This document shows, in pieces, positions 47,307-57,676 of a DNA stretch of 64,000 nucleotides. The first letter of the stretch is position 1. Each line of letters begins with the position of its first letter. The notes beneath the pieces are model-generated. The model was not told the origin of the DNA. It worked only from the letters and a program-made list of their open reading frames with translations, and ran no database searches. Both the position numbers and the translations under genes were made by a program. The stretch is from Rufibacter glacialis (GTDB lineage Bacteria > Bacteroidota > Bacteroidia > Cytophagales > Hymenobacteraceae), in assembly GCF_008271745.1 (NCBI RefSeq), contig NZ_VKKZ01000022.1, forward strand, positions 434,001-498,000, in the 5' to 3' direction.

Positions 47307-47462
47307 ATAGAATTATCGAACATTATCCAAAATGATTTGGTGGCTGTGAGTAATTATCTGGAGGTAGGGGAGGAGTGGTAGAGCTCATTTCATTAGTTAT
47401 ATAGGTGTTGTTTATCATAACAGTTGTTATAAGCGGCACTAGTTAGAAAGGCATCTTCGCAA

Positions 47463-47735
47463 GTGGCTGGAGGGAAGGGGAAACAAAGCTTTTTCAGCTC
47501 AAAGCAGAGAAACTTCCCAGGGCTGGCAGTATGCGGCTGGGAGCATACGGAACGTCTCCCGTGCCAGTATAAGGAAAAGGACGGGATAAGAGCCCTCCCC
47601 ACGCCATTTACGCTGCGCCACTCTTTTGCCATGCACCTACTGGTGCAGTGCATGGATCTGCACTACATCCAGGCGGTGCTAGAGGAGTAGGTCCATTAAA
47701 TCAATAAGATCTATACCCACATCTGTTGGTAGACA
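47463..47735 (+). pseudogene. Remnant of a tyrosine recombinase/integrase
   Basis: The C-terminal catalytic part is visible at about 47595-47690: TPFTLRHSFAMHLL then CMDLHYIQAVL, matching the box with HxxR of phage integrases and XerD-like enzymes. The His of HxxR is Phe here (PFTLRHS), the normal LGH is replaced by LEE followed by TAG at 47688-47690, and the KIYTHI part that should follow appears in a shifted frame at about 47706-47723. The N-terminal part is unrecognisable. The enzyme is inactive. Position next to the att copy suggests that this gene, when intact, integrated the island. Confidence 0.7.
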
Positions 47736-47759
47736 AAGGCTATCTTTATGCTTATCCTG

Positions 47760-49073
47760 TTATATTCTCGGCTCCTCAAACATATCTCCATCACTTACAA
47801 AAATTTTGGCCCTGGAATAGTTGCCTGTGTTGTCCTTTATAAATTCAATATGTGCATTGCCATCCAGCACGAAAAGGTTTTTTGAAATATGTGCCAGTTC
47901 AGTGACCTTATCTGCAATCTTACAATAAAGCTTATTGCCATCGCGGTAGATGACCAGCGGTCCATAGGTTCCTGTTAATTGATCAAATTGATCTAAGGGG
48001 AGAGTGAGAAGGTCATTGTTTACGTAAAGTGCATTTATCAGGTATTCCAGTTTTTGTCTCTCTTTCTCATTTTTTGCTGTTGTTTGACGGTCTCTGAATA
48101 CAAGCTCTTGTGCTTTTAAAAGGGCCTTTGTGGCTTCAATTTTAAAATCAGGGATTACACCCGTTCCTTCCCAGTCGGTTTGGGTAACAGAATTTAGTGA
48201 TCGTGCAAATGGGATTGAGATGATAAAGCCCTGTCCTACAGAAAAAGGCTTCGTTGGATGCGCACCACCGCCAGTTACTTCTCCTACAAGGATTGCCCGT
48301 TTAGCATGTTGCATCGCATAACTAAAATCCTCAGCGGCTGAAAAAGTCTTTTTGCTGGTTAAAATATAGATTGGCATGGATAAAGTTAAACCATCTGTTT
48401 TAGCGGGGTCAGCATAATAAAAGGTGGTGTCTCTATTGGAGCGGTTTACCAAATCGTTCATACGGGTCTTTTCTTTAAAAAAGTAACTTTCTAACTGGCT
48501 TACCATACCAGGATAACCACCTCGATTTTCCCTTAAATCAATAATGATAGCACTGGTATTTGCTAAAAATCCCAGTGCTGATGCTATAATTGGTTTCGCC
48601 TCTTCTACATGTTCAACAAATCCGTTCAAGGGAAGATAGCCAATATTACCTGGCAATAGTTCTACTTTCTTAAACAGATAGTTGTTCTCTTTCCAGAACG
48701 CTTTTGATTGCATAATTTCTTCTTCTGTAGGCTCAATTTTGCCCTGGAGTCGGTCCGTTAAGCCAGGATTGAATTCAACAAGCATATGAGGATCACGGTG
48801 TATTTTATAAATGTCAGCTTGTATTTGTTTAGCCAACTTATGAGGATCGTTTGAAAAGGATGAATAGGCTTTATTTTTTGTCTGAATTTGAAGAAACTTT
48901 ATGATCTTTTGAGCCTTGTCAGGAAATACATAATGATTGTCTAAGCTTAAGTTTATCGATTTAATAAGGCGGTCAACTTTTACGGATTGAGTATTGGAGG
49001 CTTGTCCATTGCATAAGTAAGAGGTGCAAAACATTAGCAATAGACTTAAAAAGAATGGTGTGGAGCTTTTCAT
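47760..49073 (-). CDS. S41-family (C-terminal processing type) secreted peptidase
   Basis: A 437-aa protein from ATG 49073, giving a signal peptide (MKSSTPFFLSLLLMFCTSYLCNGQ); an in-frame ATG at 49118 adds 15 residues. The tail-specific protease domain spans about 90-330. The catalytic Ser lies in TFSAAED (SxAE pattern), with AIIIDLRENRGGYPGMVSQL before it, a core S41 motif. GGGAHPTKPFSVGQGFIISIP follows. There is no PDZ domain, as in the retinol-binding-like/tricorn-type members. The final ~70 residues form a strand-rich domain (PLVIYRDGNKLYCKIADKV). It would act on peptides in the periplasm or outside. It is the first intact gene inside the island. Confidence 0.88.
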   Translation of the reverse strand: MKSSTPFFLSLLLMFCTSYLCNGQASNTQSVKVDRLIKSINLSLDNHYVFPDKAQKIIKFLQIQTKNKAYSSFSNDPHKLAKQIQADIYKIHRDPHMLVEFNPGLTDRLQGKIEPTEEEIMQSKAFWKENNYLFKKVELLPGNIGYLPLNGFVEHVEEAKPIIASALGFLANTSAIIIDLRENRGGYPGMVSQLESYFFKEKTRMNDLVNRSNRDTTFYYADPAKTDGLTLSMPIYILTSKKTFSAAEDFSYAMQHAKRAILVGEVTGGGAHPTKPFSVGQGFIISIPFARSLNSVTQTDWEGTGVIPDFKIEATKALLKAQELVFRDRQTTAKNEKERQKLEYLINALYVNNDLLTLPLDQFDQLTGTYGPLVIYRDGNKLYCKIADKVTELAHISKNLFVLDGNAHIEFIKDNTGNYSRAKIFVSDGDMFEEPRI

Positions 49074-49118
49074 GCAATAAATAAATAAATAAGGTGAGAA
49101 TGGTTGTTGCAAAAACAT

Positions 49119-49390
49119 TTCGTTAATCGGTCAAGCAGATACAACTGGCCGGAAAATGGCCGGTGTCACTGTTGTCATTTTAAATTGATATGATTCAAAA
49201 TTGAAGACTGCATTAAACTCCGGAAATTCCATTATTCAGCCAGTCGGATATACTATTTTAATAAGTCAATTTAATGGATGAATTAAATTTGAATAGTTAA
49301 ACAGGTATTTGATATAACATAGAAGTGTTAGCTGCTTTCTTTGAGGTATATTTGACTTTGGGTATAAAACAGCAGCTCTACAATTCAGGA
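49119..49390. other. AT-rich gap upstream of the S41 gene, no feature found
   Basis: About 270 bp between the S41 gene and the LytS-type pseudogene on the opposite strand. It should hold the S41 promoter; none was identified. Confidence 0.4.
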
Positions 49391-50292
49391 TATAAAGGCG
49401 CTTAAGATTAGGCTGAAATCTTTCCTTCATGTACTAGTATGGACCTCTTTGTGCTTATTTGTTTGGCATACCGTCAATACGATAAGCCCTTTCAGAAAAC
49501 AGGACGGAAGTATATACCTTCCACTATTCTGGAGTACCGGTCTGAGTATGGTACTGCTTTATTTGAATGGTTTGTATTTGATTCCCTGGTTTATAAAGGT
49601 ATAGTTTTCTAAAGAAAATACATTTTTTGGGTGATCTTTTTATTTATCACCATTGTCTTTTTTAAACTCAGTTTTTCACCCGCTATACAGCCTCCCGCTT
49701 TTTTAACTGAAAAAGAACCTTTTTTGTCAGAACTCGAAATAAGCACTCGGAGTAAGGCAGTTATCCTCTCCTTATCCATCGGCTATGGGTTAACCAGGCA
49801 GGGATTAAAAATTAGGAGCGTCAACAACACTTAATTCAGGACGATCTTAAAACCCAATTAAAATACTTGAAAGCACAGATCAGTTCGCATTTTATATTTA
49901 ATACCTTAATTATGGTTTTTGCTTCAGCAACTAAGAGTAATGAAGTGGTAACTGCCGATATTATTGAAGAGTTTTCAGGTCTTATGCGCTACGTGTTATA
50001 AGAGAGCAATGAGGATAAGGTCTTTCTTGAAAAAGAGATTCGTTATATTGATAACTCAATGAACCTTCAGCTGCAACGCTTATCACCTGAATTAGCAGGT
50101 CAGGTAAATTACCAGGTAGAAGGAGATTGGCAGAACCGTAAAATAGCTCCTATGATTCTTATTCCATTTATTGATAATGTTTTTAAGCATGGGATTATCC
50201 TTAGTCAAAGATCAGATATTTCCATATCCATATTTTTAAAGGATAATATTTTGACGCAGGAAACTAAAAACGTTAAATCCGATTATTTATAA
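49390..50292 (+). pseudogene. Broken LytS/YehU-type sensor histidine kinase
   Basis: Reading across frames shows membrane segments (for example WTSLCLFVWHT, then PLFWSTGLSMVLLYLNGLYLIPWFI and WVIFLFITIVFFKL), then the His_kinase block LKAQISSHFIFNTLI near 49867-49911 with its H-box His. This is followed by EEFSGLMRY, a TAA at 49998-50000 inside the RYxL-YE motif, LEKEIRYIDNSMNLQLQRL and an N-box-like APMILIPFIDNVFKHGI near 50143-50193. Stops and frameshifts occur at about 49603, 49832 and 49998. The C-terminal ATP-binding part is missing. Members of this family pair with LytTR regulators; none lies next to it. Confidence 0.75.
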
Positions 50293-50386
50293 TAAAGCGA
50301 TTTAAGTCAATCTTGACATAGGAGAGCAGGGCAAGATAGATCGGACCTAGTTATAAGAATACTTCGGCTCTTTGATTACTGTTTTA

Positions 50387-51259
50387 TTACTTGATACCTT
50401 TATCCTGTAGGAAATTCTTAATAATAGAAGCTGCCTTCAAGTAATGTTCTTCTAACACAAAGTGCCCTCCATTCAATAAGCTGATTTGTGCATCTTTAAT
50501 ATCCTTTTTAAAAGCTGTTGCACCTGCCGCGGTGAATAGTTTGTCGTTTTTACCTGAAATCACCAGTGTAGCTGGTTCATGCTCTCTGAAGTAAGCATGC
50601 CAAAATTCATAAAGCTGGAAGTTGCTGCCGTAATTTCTAAACAAAGCAAGCTGAATAGCATCGTTGCCAGGTCTATCCAGGTAATATTGATCTGTGATAA
50701 AGCTATCAGGATTTATTCTGGAATCATCTTCTGCACCATCTGTGTATTGCCATTTTGTGGCCTCAAGGGTAAGGAAGCTTCTAGCCGCCTTTTCTGTCTC
50801 ACCGCTTGGGTTTAGAATGTAAGCGGCTAACGGAGCCAAGGCTTCTCCTAATCCCTCATGGTAGGCATTTGCATTTTGAACTATGAGTGCCTGAATGAGC
50901 TCGGGGCGTTGTGAAGCAATTCTAAGGCCGACAGGACCCCCATAATCCTGCATATAAAGACTGAGCTTTCTTAAACCTAGCGCATCTATAAAGCGATTAA
51001 TGGTAGTAGCGAGGTTATCAAAAGTATAGGTGTACTCCTTGAGGGTGGGTGCACTACTCTGGCCAAAGCCGGGATAGTCCGGGGCGATGAGGTAATAACT
51101 GTCAGACAGGTTTTTCATCAGGTCATTATACATGCGAGATGAAGAAGGAAACCCATGTAGCAGCAGGATAGCCGGCTTGCTTTTGTCACCTGCCTCCCGG
51201 TAAAAAATTTCCAGCCCGTTGATTTCAATCGTTTTGAAAAATAAACTTCCTTGTTCCAT
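50387..51259 (-). CDS. Alpha/beta-hydrolase with Asp nucleophile (haloalkane dehalogenase-like)
   Basis: A 290-aa protein. HGFPSS (35-40) forms the oxyanion loop, and the nucleophile elbow is Gln-Asp105-Tyr-Gly-Gly-Pro-Val-Gly (QDYGGPVG). Asp in place of Ser is typical of haloalkane dehalogenases and epoxide hydrolases. A second acidic residue (GKNDKLF, about 235) and His in NGGHFVLEEH complete the triad. The overall length and HGFPSSSRMYN, DYPGFGQSS and YLDRPGNDAIQL segments fit dehalogenase-like hydrolases of the RsbQ/DhaA type. Signal peptide absent, so cytoplasmic. It is intact within the island; neighbours point to a detoxification or catabolic cassette. Confidence 0.85.
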   Translation of the reverse strand: MEQGSLFFKTIEINGLEIFYREAGDKSKPAILLLHGFPSSSRMYNDLMKNLSDSYYLIAPDYPGFGQSSAPTLKEYTYTFDNLATTINRFIDALGLRKLSLYMQDYGGPVGLRIASQRPELIQALIVQNANAYHEGLGEALAPLAAYILNPSGETEKAARSFLTLEATKWQYTDGAEDDSRINPDSFITDQYYLDRPGNDAIQLALFRNYGSNFQLYEFWHAYFREHEPATLVISGKNDKLFTAAGATAFKKDIKDAQISLLNGGHFVLEEHYLKAASIIKNFLQDKGIK

Positions 51260-51564
51260 AGTGTTTTCTTATTTGAATGAATAGTATTATTGAATCTGTT
51301 CTGTGATACCTTGATGATTACTACTCGGCTTCATGATAGCCTTTGTTTAAGAGATGGCACATTAATCTGTTTGACATCATTCCAACCGCTCCTGGCAGGA
51401 GCATAGAGGAAAGAGTTTTAATTTGTATCCCTAACCATTCCACTGCCTAGATTTACTTTAATTTGCACCCCTTCTTTCCAATCGTCTTCCTAGGTCGCCG
51501 ATCAATATCACCGAATTTCAGTTGGCTTTATTTTAGCACTCTTTTAAAGGCCCTCCATGTTCAG
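51260..51564. other. AT-rich gap, no feature found
   Basis: About 305 bp between the hydrolase start and the thiolase remnant. It should contain the hydrolase promoter. No gene was recognised in it. Confidence 0.4.
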
Positions 51565-51905
<341 letters not shown>

Positions 51906-51914
51906 TTTATTTTG

Positions 51915-52412
51915 CTATTTGCTCAGTTGGAGTACCTGTTCTTCCATTAGGCCAATGATAGGAGGGGTGGCTACACCTAATAGGTTCAGGTAAATGCATA
52001 ATGCTCCCCGATGGTGTATCTCATGCACGAACAGTGCCCTTAAAAAATTCCCCAGCCCAACCTCCTTGCCATCCAGAGATTTAATTTTCCGCTTTAGTGC
52101 CTCATCAGATAATGACTTGAAAATTTCAATTGACTCTAAGTGCATTTGGTTGAAGTATGAAAGGATGTTATCATAACCATCGGCCAGTTCTTTACCACAA
52201 CCCTTATAGTTGGGCTTGTTGCCTATGGCCATCTCCGCAAAAACGTTTCTTTCAATAGAGGCTATATGGCGAACTAAGTCACCAATGGTGAATTTTCCTT
52301 CCATATAGGCCCAGTCCATTCTATCAGCTGGTATTACTTGGACTACTCTGTCTGTTATCTGCCTGGTTTTTTCATAGTAGTTGAGAAAACCCTTGATGTG
52401 CGTTATTTCCAT
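51915..52412 (-). CDS. DinB-family protein
   Basis: A 165-aa four-helix protein of the DinB/YfiT superfamily. Metal-binding His residues are visible in DLVRHIASIERNVF (about 46-59) and HEIHHRG (about 130-136). Members of this superfamily are metal-dependent thiol S-transferases or detoxification proteins; the exact reaction is unknown. A palindromic ACC-N4-GGT site lies 20 bp upstream of the start, matching one upstream of the adjacent TetR gene, so TetR probably controls it. The gene reads toward the thiolase remnant, which was probably its operon partner. Confidence 0.88.
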   Translation of the reverse strand: MEITHIKGFLNYYEKTRQITDRVVQVIPADRMDWAYMEGKFTIGDLVRHIASIERNVFAEMAIGNKPNYKGCGKELADGYDNILSYFNQMHLESIEIFKSLSDEALKRKIKSLDGKEVGLGNFLRALFVHEIHHRGALCIYLNLLGVATPPIIGLMEEQVLQLSK

Positions 52413-52431
52413 TGACTTATAGGTTTATTTT

Positions 52432-52445
52432 ATACCGAACGGTAT
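52432..52445. promoter_or_regulatory. Probable TetR operator upstream of DinB gene
   Basis: ataccgaacggtat: arms ataccg / cggtat around aa, with the core ACCGAACGGT and a following ATATT. A related site (ACCAATCGGT, then ATATT) lies upstream of the TetR gene. Confidence 0.6.
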
Positions 52446-52462
52446 ATTATTTTCCAAAAAAA

Positions 52463-53065
52463 TTAGACTTTCAGGTTGGTAATTATTTTTTCCAGATAGT
52501 TCATTGTAGTCATCAGCTCCGTCTGTCTTTCTGTAACTTTTGCTTGCATGATAGCTCCTTCTATAAGCGATATCAATACAACAGCAAATTCTGTTGGGTT
52601 GGTGTCGGGTTTGATTTCTCCTCTTTGTATTCCCCTCTTGATTTGGTTTTCAATCGAATTTTTCCAAATCAGCAGCGCATTAGATGCCCTCTCTTTTAAC
52701 TTAGGGTGAGTATCGTCCGCCTCAGTCGAAGTATTAAGAATGGGACAGCCAGGCTCTAAGAAAGGGATTTTTAAAAAGTTCCGGTAGACTTTCGGATAAA
52801 CCAATAAGCTTTCGATGGAATTTTCGCTCGCTAGGATTCTTTCCTTGATGTAATGTGTAACACGATTGAAATTATAGTCAAATGCAGCAATAGCAACTTC
52901 GTCTTTATTTCTAAAGTTTCCATATATACTTCCCTTTGAGAGTCCGGTTGCATTTGTCAAATCACTGAGGGAAGTGCCTGCAAAGCCTTTTTTGTTGAAG
53001 ACAGGCGCTGTCTGCTCGATAATGAATTGCTTTGTTCGCTCTGATTTTGAAATTCCTTTCCCCAT
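52463..53065 (-). CDS. TetR/AcrR-family transcriptional regulator
   Basis: A 200-aa protein from ATG 53065; the frame is open to 53095, but MGKGISKSERT is the usual kind of start. The N-terminal HTH (about 10-55) includes TSLSDLTNATGLSKGSIYGNFRNKDEV, the recognition-helix pattern of the family. The C-terminal helical domain binds an unknown ligand. It is transcribed toward the DinB gene, with palindromic sites upstream of both. Autoregulation and control of DinB and the former thiolase are likely. Confidence 0.92.
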   Translation of the reverse strand: MGKGISKSERTKQFIIEQTAPVFNKKGFAGTSLSDLTNATGLSKGSIYGNFRNKDEVAIAAFDYNFNRVTHYIKERILASENSIESLLVYPKVYRNFLKIPFLEPGCPILNTSTEADDTHPKLKERASNALLIWKNSIENQIKRGIQRGEIKPDTNPTEFAVVLISLIEGAIMQAKVTERQTELMTTMNYLEKIITNLKV

Positions 53066-53090
53066 AGGTGACACAAATATACAATAAAAA

Positions 53091-53104
53091 ACCAATCGGT
53101 ATAT
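53091..53104. promoter_or_regulatory. Probable TetR operator upstream of the TetR gene
   Basis: accaatcggtatat: the core ACC-N4-GGT followed by ATATT, like the site upstream of DinB. It lies 26 bp before the TetR start and fits autoregulation. Confidence 0.55.
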
Positions 53105-53131
53105 TTTATTTAAAAAAGTTTGGATAAGTTC

Positions 53132-53400
53132 TCACCTATACGGTGTGGAGTTTACCTGCCAGTCCATGCCAAAGCAAATAAAGCCAAAGGAGAACAGCTT
53201 TTCATTCTTGAGCTGGAACCTGTGCGGCAACTTTCCCTGTGGTGGGGCCATCCATTCATAGAATCCGTCTGCAGGCACAAGGCACCTTTTAGGTGAGAGA
53301 AGGTTCCTTAAAGAAGTTTTCACGTTCAGCGGCAAAGGCCTACCCACATCCTTTGGTGGTAAGACCGTGAATGCCATGGTTGAGATATGAAGGCAGGCGG
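53132..53400 (-). pseudogene. Fragment of an SOS response-associated peptidase (SRAP/YedK)
   Basis: The minus strand encodes the middle of an SRAP protein: PLNVKTSLRNLLSPKRCLVPADGFYEW, then LPHRFQLKNEKLFSFGFICFG. The RCLVPADGFYEW block is highly typical. The N-terminal Cys2 (MCGR) that forms the DNA-protein cross-link and the C-terminal part are missing. It is cut by the neighbouring recombinase remnant on one side and has its own stop near 53132 on the other. Not functional. Confidence 0.75.
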
Positions 53401-53411
53401 ACCTTGACGCC

Positions 53412-54910
53412 GGCAACAAGAAAGTGATCCGTGGCAAGGTGGCCGTGATCTACACCCGTGTCTCCATCTAGGAGCAGGCCGAAACGAACCAGAGCTTGGA
53501 AACCCAGCCCACCAGCTGCGAGTCCTATGCCAAGCACCACGGCTACCAGGTGTTGGGGCACTTAGGAGGCACCTGCGAGAGCGCTAAGTCTGACGAGCGG
53601 AAGGAGTTTAAGCGCATGCTCGACTTTGTCAAAAATAACAAGCACAAGATAGGCTACATCATTGTCCACTTCCACGATCGCTTCTCCCGCTCCGGCACCA
53701 GCGCTGCCTTTATTGCCGATCAGCTCCGCCAGCTGGGCATTTCCCTGTTGGCTGTGGCCCAACCGGTGGACACCTCCACGGCCATGGGCATGCTCATGCA
53801 GCAGCTTTATTTTTCAATGAGTCACCTCGACAACCACCAGCGTAAAGAACGCTATACGGCCGGCATGCTGGCCATGGTGAGGAAAGGCTGCTGGCCGGGC
53901 AAAGCGCCCATGGGCTACGACCTGCTGAAAGCAAATGGAGAGCAGGTGATCAGGCCCAACAAGATAGGTCGACTCATTCGGAAGGCCTTCCACCTGAAGG
54001 CCGAGCAGGGCCTCTCCAACACTGACATCATCAAGCGTCTCAAGGCGCCGGGCCTTTCGCTCCTCAACCAGACGCTCACCAAGATCTTCCGAAACCCCTT
54101 CTACTGCAGCCTCGTCACCCATGCCTGCTAGCCGAAGGGGAGGTGGCCGTGGGACGGCCTGAGCCTTTGATCTTCAGAGAGTTGTTTCTGCGGGTCAACG
54201 GCCTGCAGCAGGAGAACGAGCATGGCTACACCCAGGTAAAGGAGGAAGAGCACTTGCCGCTGCGCCACCACATCAAGTGCGGCACTTGCGGCAAACCGCT
54301 GACAGGCTACATCGTCCGAAAAAAGGAGCTTTTCTACTACAATTGTAACAAGATCGGCTGCCGGCTCAACCGCAACGCCTCGAAAATGCAAAACCTTTAC
54401 CAGGACCTGCTCAAGCATTACCAAGTAACTCCTGTGCTTTTGCCCCAGGTGCAGGAGGCCATGGAGCAGGTGTTCTAGCGCCTCTCCCAGGATTATGCCC
54501 GGGAAGCCCGGCGCCTGCAAGGGCAGCTGTCGGCACTGAACGCAAAGCTGGACACGCTGGAGCGGTGCCATACCTTCGGAGAGATAAAGCGGGAAATCTA
54601 CACCAGGTTCAGCGCAGAGCTCACGGCAGAGGGGCAGGCACTGGAGGATCAGCTGGAAAAACTCGCCGCCCCCATGTTGAACCAGCAAAAGCTGCTGGAA
54701 GCGGCCTTGAATTTAGTGTAAACCTCTCAAAGTCAATGGGTAATTTTAGTGTCACTCAGCGTAGGAGGCTGCAAGCGTTGGTGTTCCCGGAAGGAATCGC
54801 TTATGATTGGGAAAACCGGGCTTATCGAACCAGCAGAGTCAACTCTTTTTTCGGCCTAACGGCGGAGATTTCGCAGGAATTAGGCCAAAAAGAAAAGGGG
54901 AAAAGCAGTT
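53412..54910 (+). pseudogene. Broken large serine recombinase
   Basis: The frame is nearly continuous over about 1.45 kb. It starts with the catalytic VAVIYTRVS (Ser in this motif), then a TAG at 53469-53471, then NQSLETQ and the resolvase core with HFHDRFSRSG (about 53670). QRKERYTAGMLAMVRKGCWPGKAPMGYD follows. After a frameshift near 54125 comes a zinc ribbon HIKCGTCGKPLTGYI (54271-54315). TAG at 54476-54478 and TAA at 54719-54721 interrupt the C-terminal coiled coil. A last frame ends in FFGLTAEISQELGQK and runs into the tRNA. The domains match Bacteroidota recombinases linked to tRNA-located islands. The enzyme is inactive. Confidence 0.8.
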
Positions 54911-54932
54911 TTGAAACTAACTTTTCCCCTTT
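54894..54932 (-). terminator. Terminator downstream of tRNA-Glu
   Basis: Perfect 12-bp stem aaaggggaaaag / cttttccccttt (54894-54905 and 54921-54932) with a 15-nt loop, right at the tRNA 3' end. It replaces the ancestral terminator now at 47260-47291. Confidence 0.8.
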
Positions 54933-54945
54933 AGTAGTCCGTAGG
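54933..54945. repeat. att site within the tRNA-Glu 3' end
   Basis: agtagtccgtagg, the proximal copy, inside the acceptor stem and the start of the T stem (plus 2 bp beyond the tRNA end). The distal copy lies at 47294-47306. Confidence 0.75.
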
Positions 54946-55006
54946 GGAATCGAACCCCTGTTACCAGAATGAAAATCTGGTGTCCTAACCCCTAGACGAA
55001 CGGACC
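54935..55006 (-). tRNA. tRNA-Glu (UUC)
   Basis: On the minus strand, 72 nt fold into a standard cloverleaf: acceptor GGTCCGT pairing with ACGGACT (first pair G-U), anticodon arm ccaga-TTTTCAT-tctgg with anticodon TTC, and T arm aggggTTCGATTcccct. No CCA is encoded. It is the integration site of the island to its left. The gap gene is divergent, 180 bp away. Confidence 0.96.
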
Positions 55007-55123
55007 GTTTTTTCCGTTTTGATGGTGCAAATATAGAAGGCTCTTTTTGATCTGACAAGCATATCTCCCAAAAAAAATGCGTTTAAACGGTAATTGGCTC
55101 AAAATGAGCCGGTAAATTTTTAA

Positions 55124-55153
55124 TTTGTTTTGCCTGCCGGAACATGTAACTTG
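55124..55153 (+). promoter_or_regulatory. Promoter of gap (Bacteroidota type)
   Basis: TTTG at 55124-55127 (-33 box), 19-bp spacer, TAACTTG at 55147-55153 (-7 box). This matches the Bacteroidota TTTG-N19-TAnnTTTG consensus nearly perfectly. Transcription would begin near 55160, leaving a leader of about 25 nt. Confidence 0.7.
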
Positions 55154-55167
55154 CCGGCGATATTTAA

Positions 55168-56181
<1,014 letters not shown>

Positions 56182-56202
56182 ACCCTTTGATAATGCATAG
56201 CT

Positions 56203-56237
56203 AGTGGTGTCGCCTTCCGGCGGCACCACTTTTTTTA
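56203..56237 (+). terminator. Terminator of gap
   Basis: Stem agtggtgtcgcc / ggcggcaccact (56203-56214 and 56219-56230) with one G-T pair and loop ttcc, followed by seven T. Confidence 0.95.
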
Positions 56238-56359
56238 TGTATTTTTGCCAAAACACCCCCTAAACGTCAGCCCACAAAAATGGACCGCCTTTTTTGCCTT
56301 ATTTTATGGCAAAGGGCCTTAAACATGTAGGAGGTGTGGCCAAGACAACCGTACAGCAA

Positions 56360-57265
56360 ATGGAACAGGTGACTGCCCCGGAGAAAGCATATTTTATCCT
56401 CAACCCTAAGTCTGGGGTTCAGAGCAGCATATCAGTACCAGACCTGATTGCCGAACACCTGGATACCGCCCGCTGGTCGCCGGAGATCGTGCTCACCCAG
56501 CATGCTGGCCACGCCACCGACCTTGCGCGACAGGCCGTTGCCGCTGGGGCCCGATTGGTGGTGGCCGTGGGCGGAGACGGTACCGTGAACGAGGTAGCCC
56601 GCGGGGTGAAAGACACTTCTGCTGCCCTGGGCATATTACCCAAAGGCTCCGGCAACGGTTTGGCCCGGCATTTGGGCATCCCGCTGGTACTGCCCCAGGC
56701 CTTGGCCTTGTTGAATGAGCCTACCTTCCACCACATTGACTCCTGCACGATCAACGGGCACCCGTTCTTCTGCACGGCCGGCATTGGGTTTGACGGTCTG
56801 GTAAGCTCTGTCTTTGCGGCCAGCACCAAACGCGGGCTCTCCAGCTATGTGCAGTTGGTGGTGCGCGAGTTCCGGAATTTCAAGTCAGAAACGGCCACGG
56901 TCAGCATCAACGGCCGCGACCTTACCTCAGATTTCTTTGTGGTGGCCTTTGCCAACGCCTCGCAGTACGGCAACAATGCCTACATAGCGCCCAACGCCGA
57001 CATTCAGGATGGTCTGATGGACGTTTGCCTCATCCGGCATGTGGGGGTAGCAGAGGCTATTCAGTTGGGCTTTGGTTTGATGACCAAACAGATTGCGCAT
57101 TCCAACTTAGCAGAATTCCATACCTGTTCCACCGTGCAAGTACAAAGCCCGGAACCCCAGTATTTCCACGCTGATGGGGAATTCATGGGCCAAGCCACGG
57201 AGTTTGAAGTGAAGATGTATCCGAAGTCGTTAGAAGTGATCGCCTCCTTGGGGGCCAAAGCCTGA
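56360..57265 (+). CDS. Diacylglycerol kinase-family lipid kinase
   Basis: A 301-aa protein. After YFILNPKSG (about 11-19) it shows [16 protein letters not shown] (about 73-88, nucleotide-binding GGDGT) and [15 protein letters not shown] (about 94-108). The C-terminal domain contains [31 protein letters not shown], typical of the YegS/BmrU/DgkB fold. Such kinases phosphorylate diacylglycerol, undecaprenol or sphingoid bases. Bacteroidota make sphingolipids, so a sphingosine-kinase-like role is possible. ATG 56360 is preferred because it starts six residues before the first strand; ATG 56306 is an alternative. It is followed after 4 bp by the SUI1-family gene, an operon. Confidence 0.88.
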   Translation: MEQVTAPEKAYFILNPKSGVQSSISVPDLIAEHLDTARWSPEIVLTQHAGHATDLARQAVAAGARLVVAVGGDGTVNEVARGVKDTSAALGILPKGSGNGLARHLGIPLVLPQALALLNEPTFHHIDSCTINGHPFFCTAGIGFDGLVSSVFAASTKRGLSSYVQLVVREFRNFKSETATVSINGRDLTSDFFVVAFANASQYGNNAYIAPNADIQDGLMDVCLIRHVGVAEAIQLGFGLMTKQIAHSNLAEFHTCSTVQVQSPEPQYFHADGEFMGQATEFEVKMYPKSLEVIASLGAKA

Positions 57266-57269
57266 TACC

Positions 57270-57614
57270 ATGAGCAAGAACAAAAAGAACCGCGAGGGGA
57301 TCGTTTTCTCCACCAACCCGGATTTTGAGTACGAATACCAACAGGAGGGAGAAATCCAGACCCTGCCCCCTCAGCAACAGAACCTGCGGGTGCAGCTGGA
57401 CAAGAAAAGCCGGGGCGGCAAACAAGTCACCCTGATCACCGGTTTCGTGGGACAGGACGATGACCTGCAGACGCTGGGCAAAACGCTGAAATCCAAATGC
57501 GGGGTAGGCGGCAGTGCGAAAGACGGAGAAATCACCATCCAGGGTGATTTCAGAGACAAAATCCTGCAACTACTGCTGGACCTGGGCTACAAAGCCAAAA
57601 AAGCCGGTGGCTGA
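57270..57614 (+). CDS. SUI1/eIF1-family translation factor (YciH-like)
   Basis: A 114-aa protein. The C-terminal ~75 residues contain the SUI1 pattern ([15 protein letters not shown] at about 46-60, then [19 protein letters not shown], as in YciH). The N-terminal part is polar and acidic. YciH is the bacterial relative of eukaryotic eIF1 and is thought to reduce initiation at non-standard starts. It is 4 bp after the lipid-kinase gene on the same strand. Confidence 0.9.
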   Translation: MSKNKKNREGIVFSTNPDFEYEYQQEGEIQTLPPQQQNLRVQLDKKSRGGKQVTLITGFVGQDDDLQTLGKTLKSKCGVGGSAKDGEITIQGDFRDKILQLLLDLGYKAKKAGG

Positions 57615-57676
57615 TCACCCCTAAACAGGCTTAGTTTCCAGGGGGATAGAGATTCCTAATTCCTAATTCTTAATTC

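Noticed and set aside
47393-47653. 86-codon minus-strand ORF
   Set aside because: It overlaps the tyrosine recombinase remnant, whose + strand shows the LRHSF block; the minus frame has no motif.
53469-54478. TAG stops in the serine recombinase as recoded sense codons
   Set aside because: Frameshifts and a TAA also interrupt the gene, and the other genes of the window end normally in TAG, so pseudogenisation is simpler.
54565-54972. 135-codon + strand ORF ending in the tRNA
   Set aside because: Its start is arbitrary inside the recombinase remnant and its end is tRNA sequence; it is not a separate gene.
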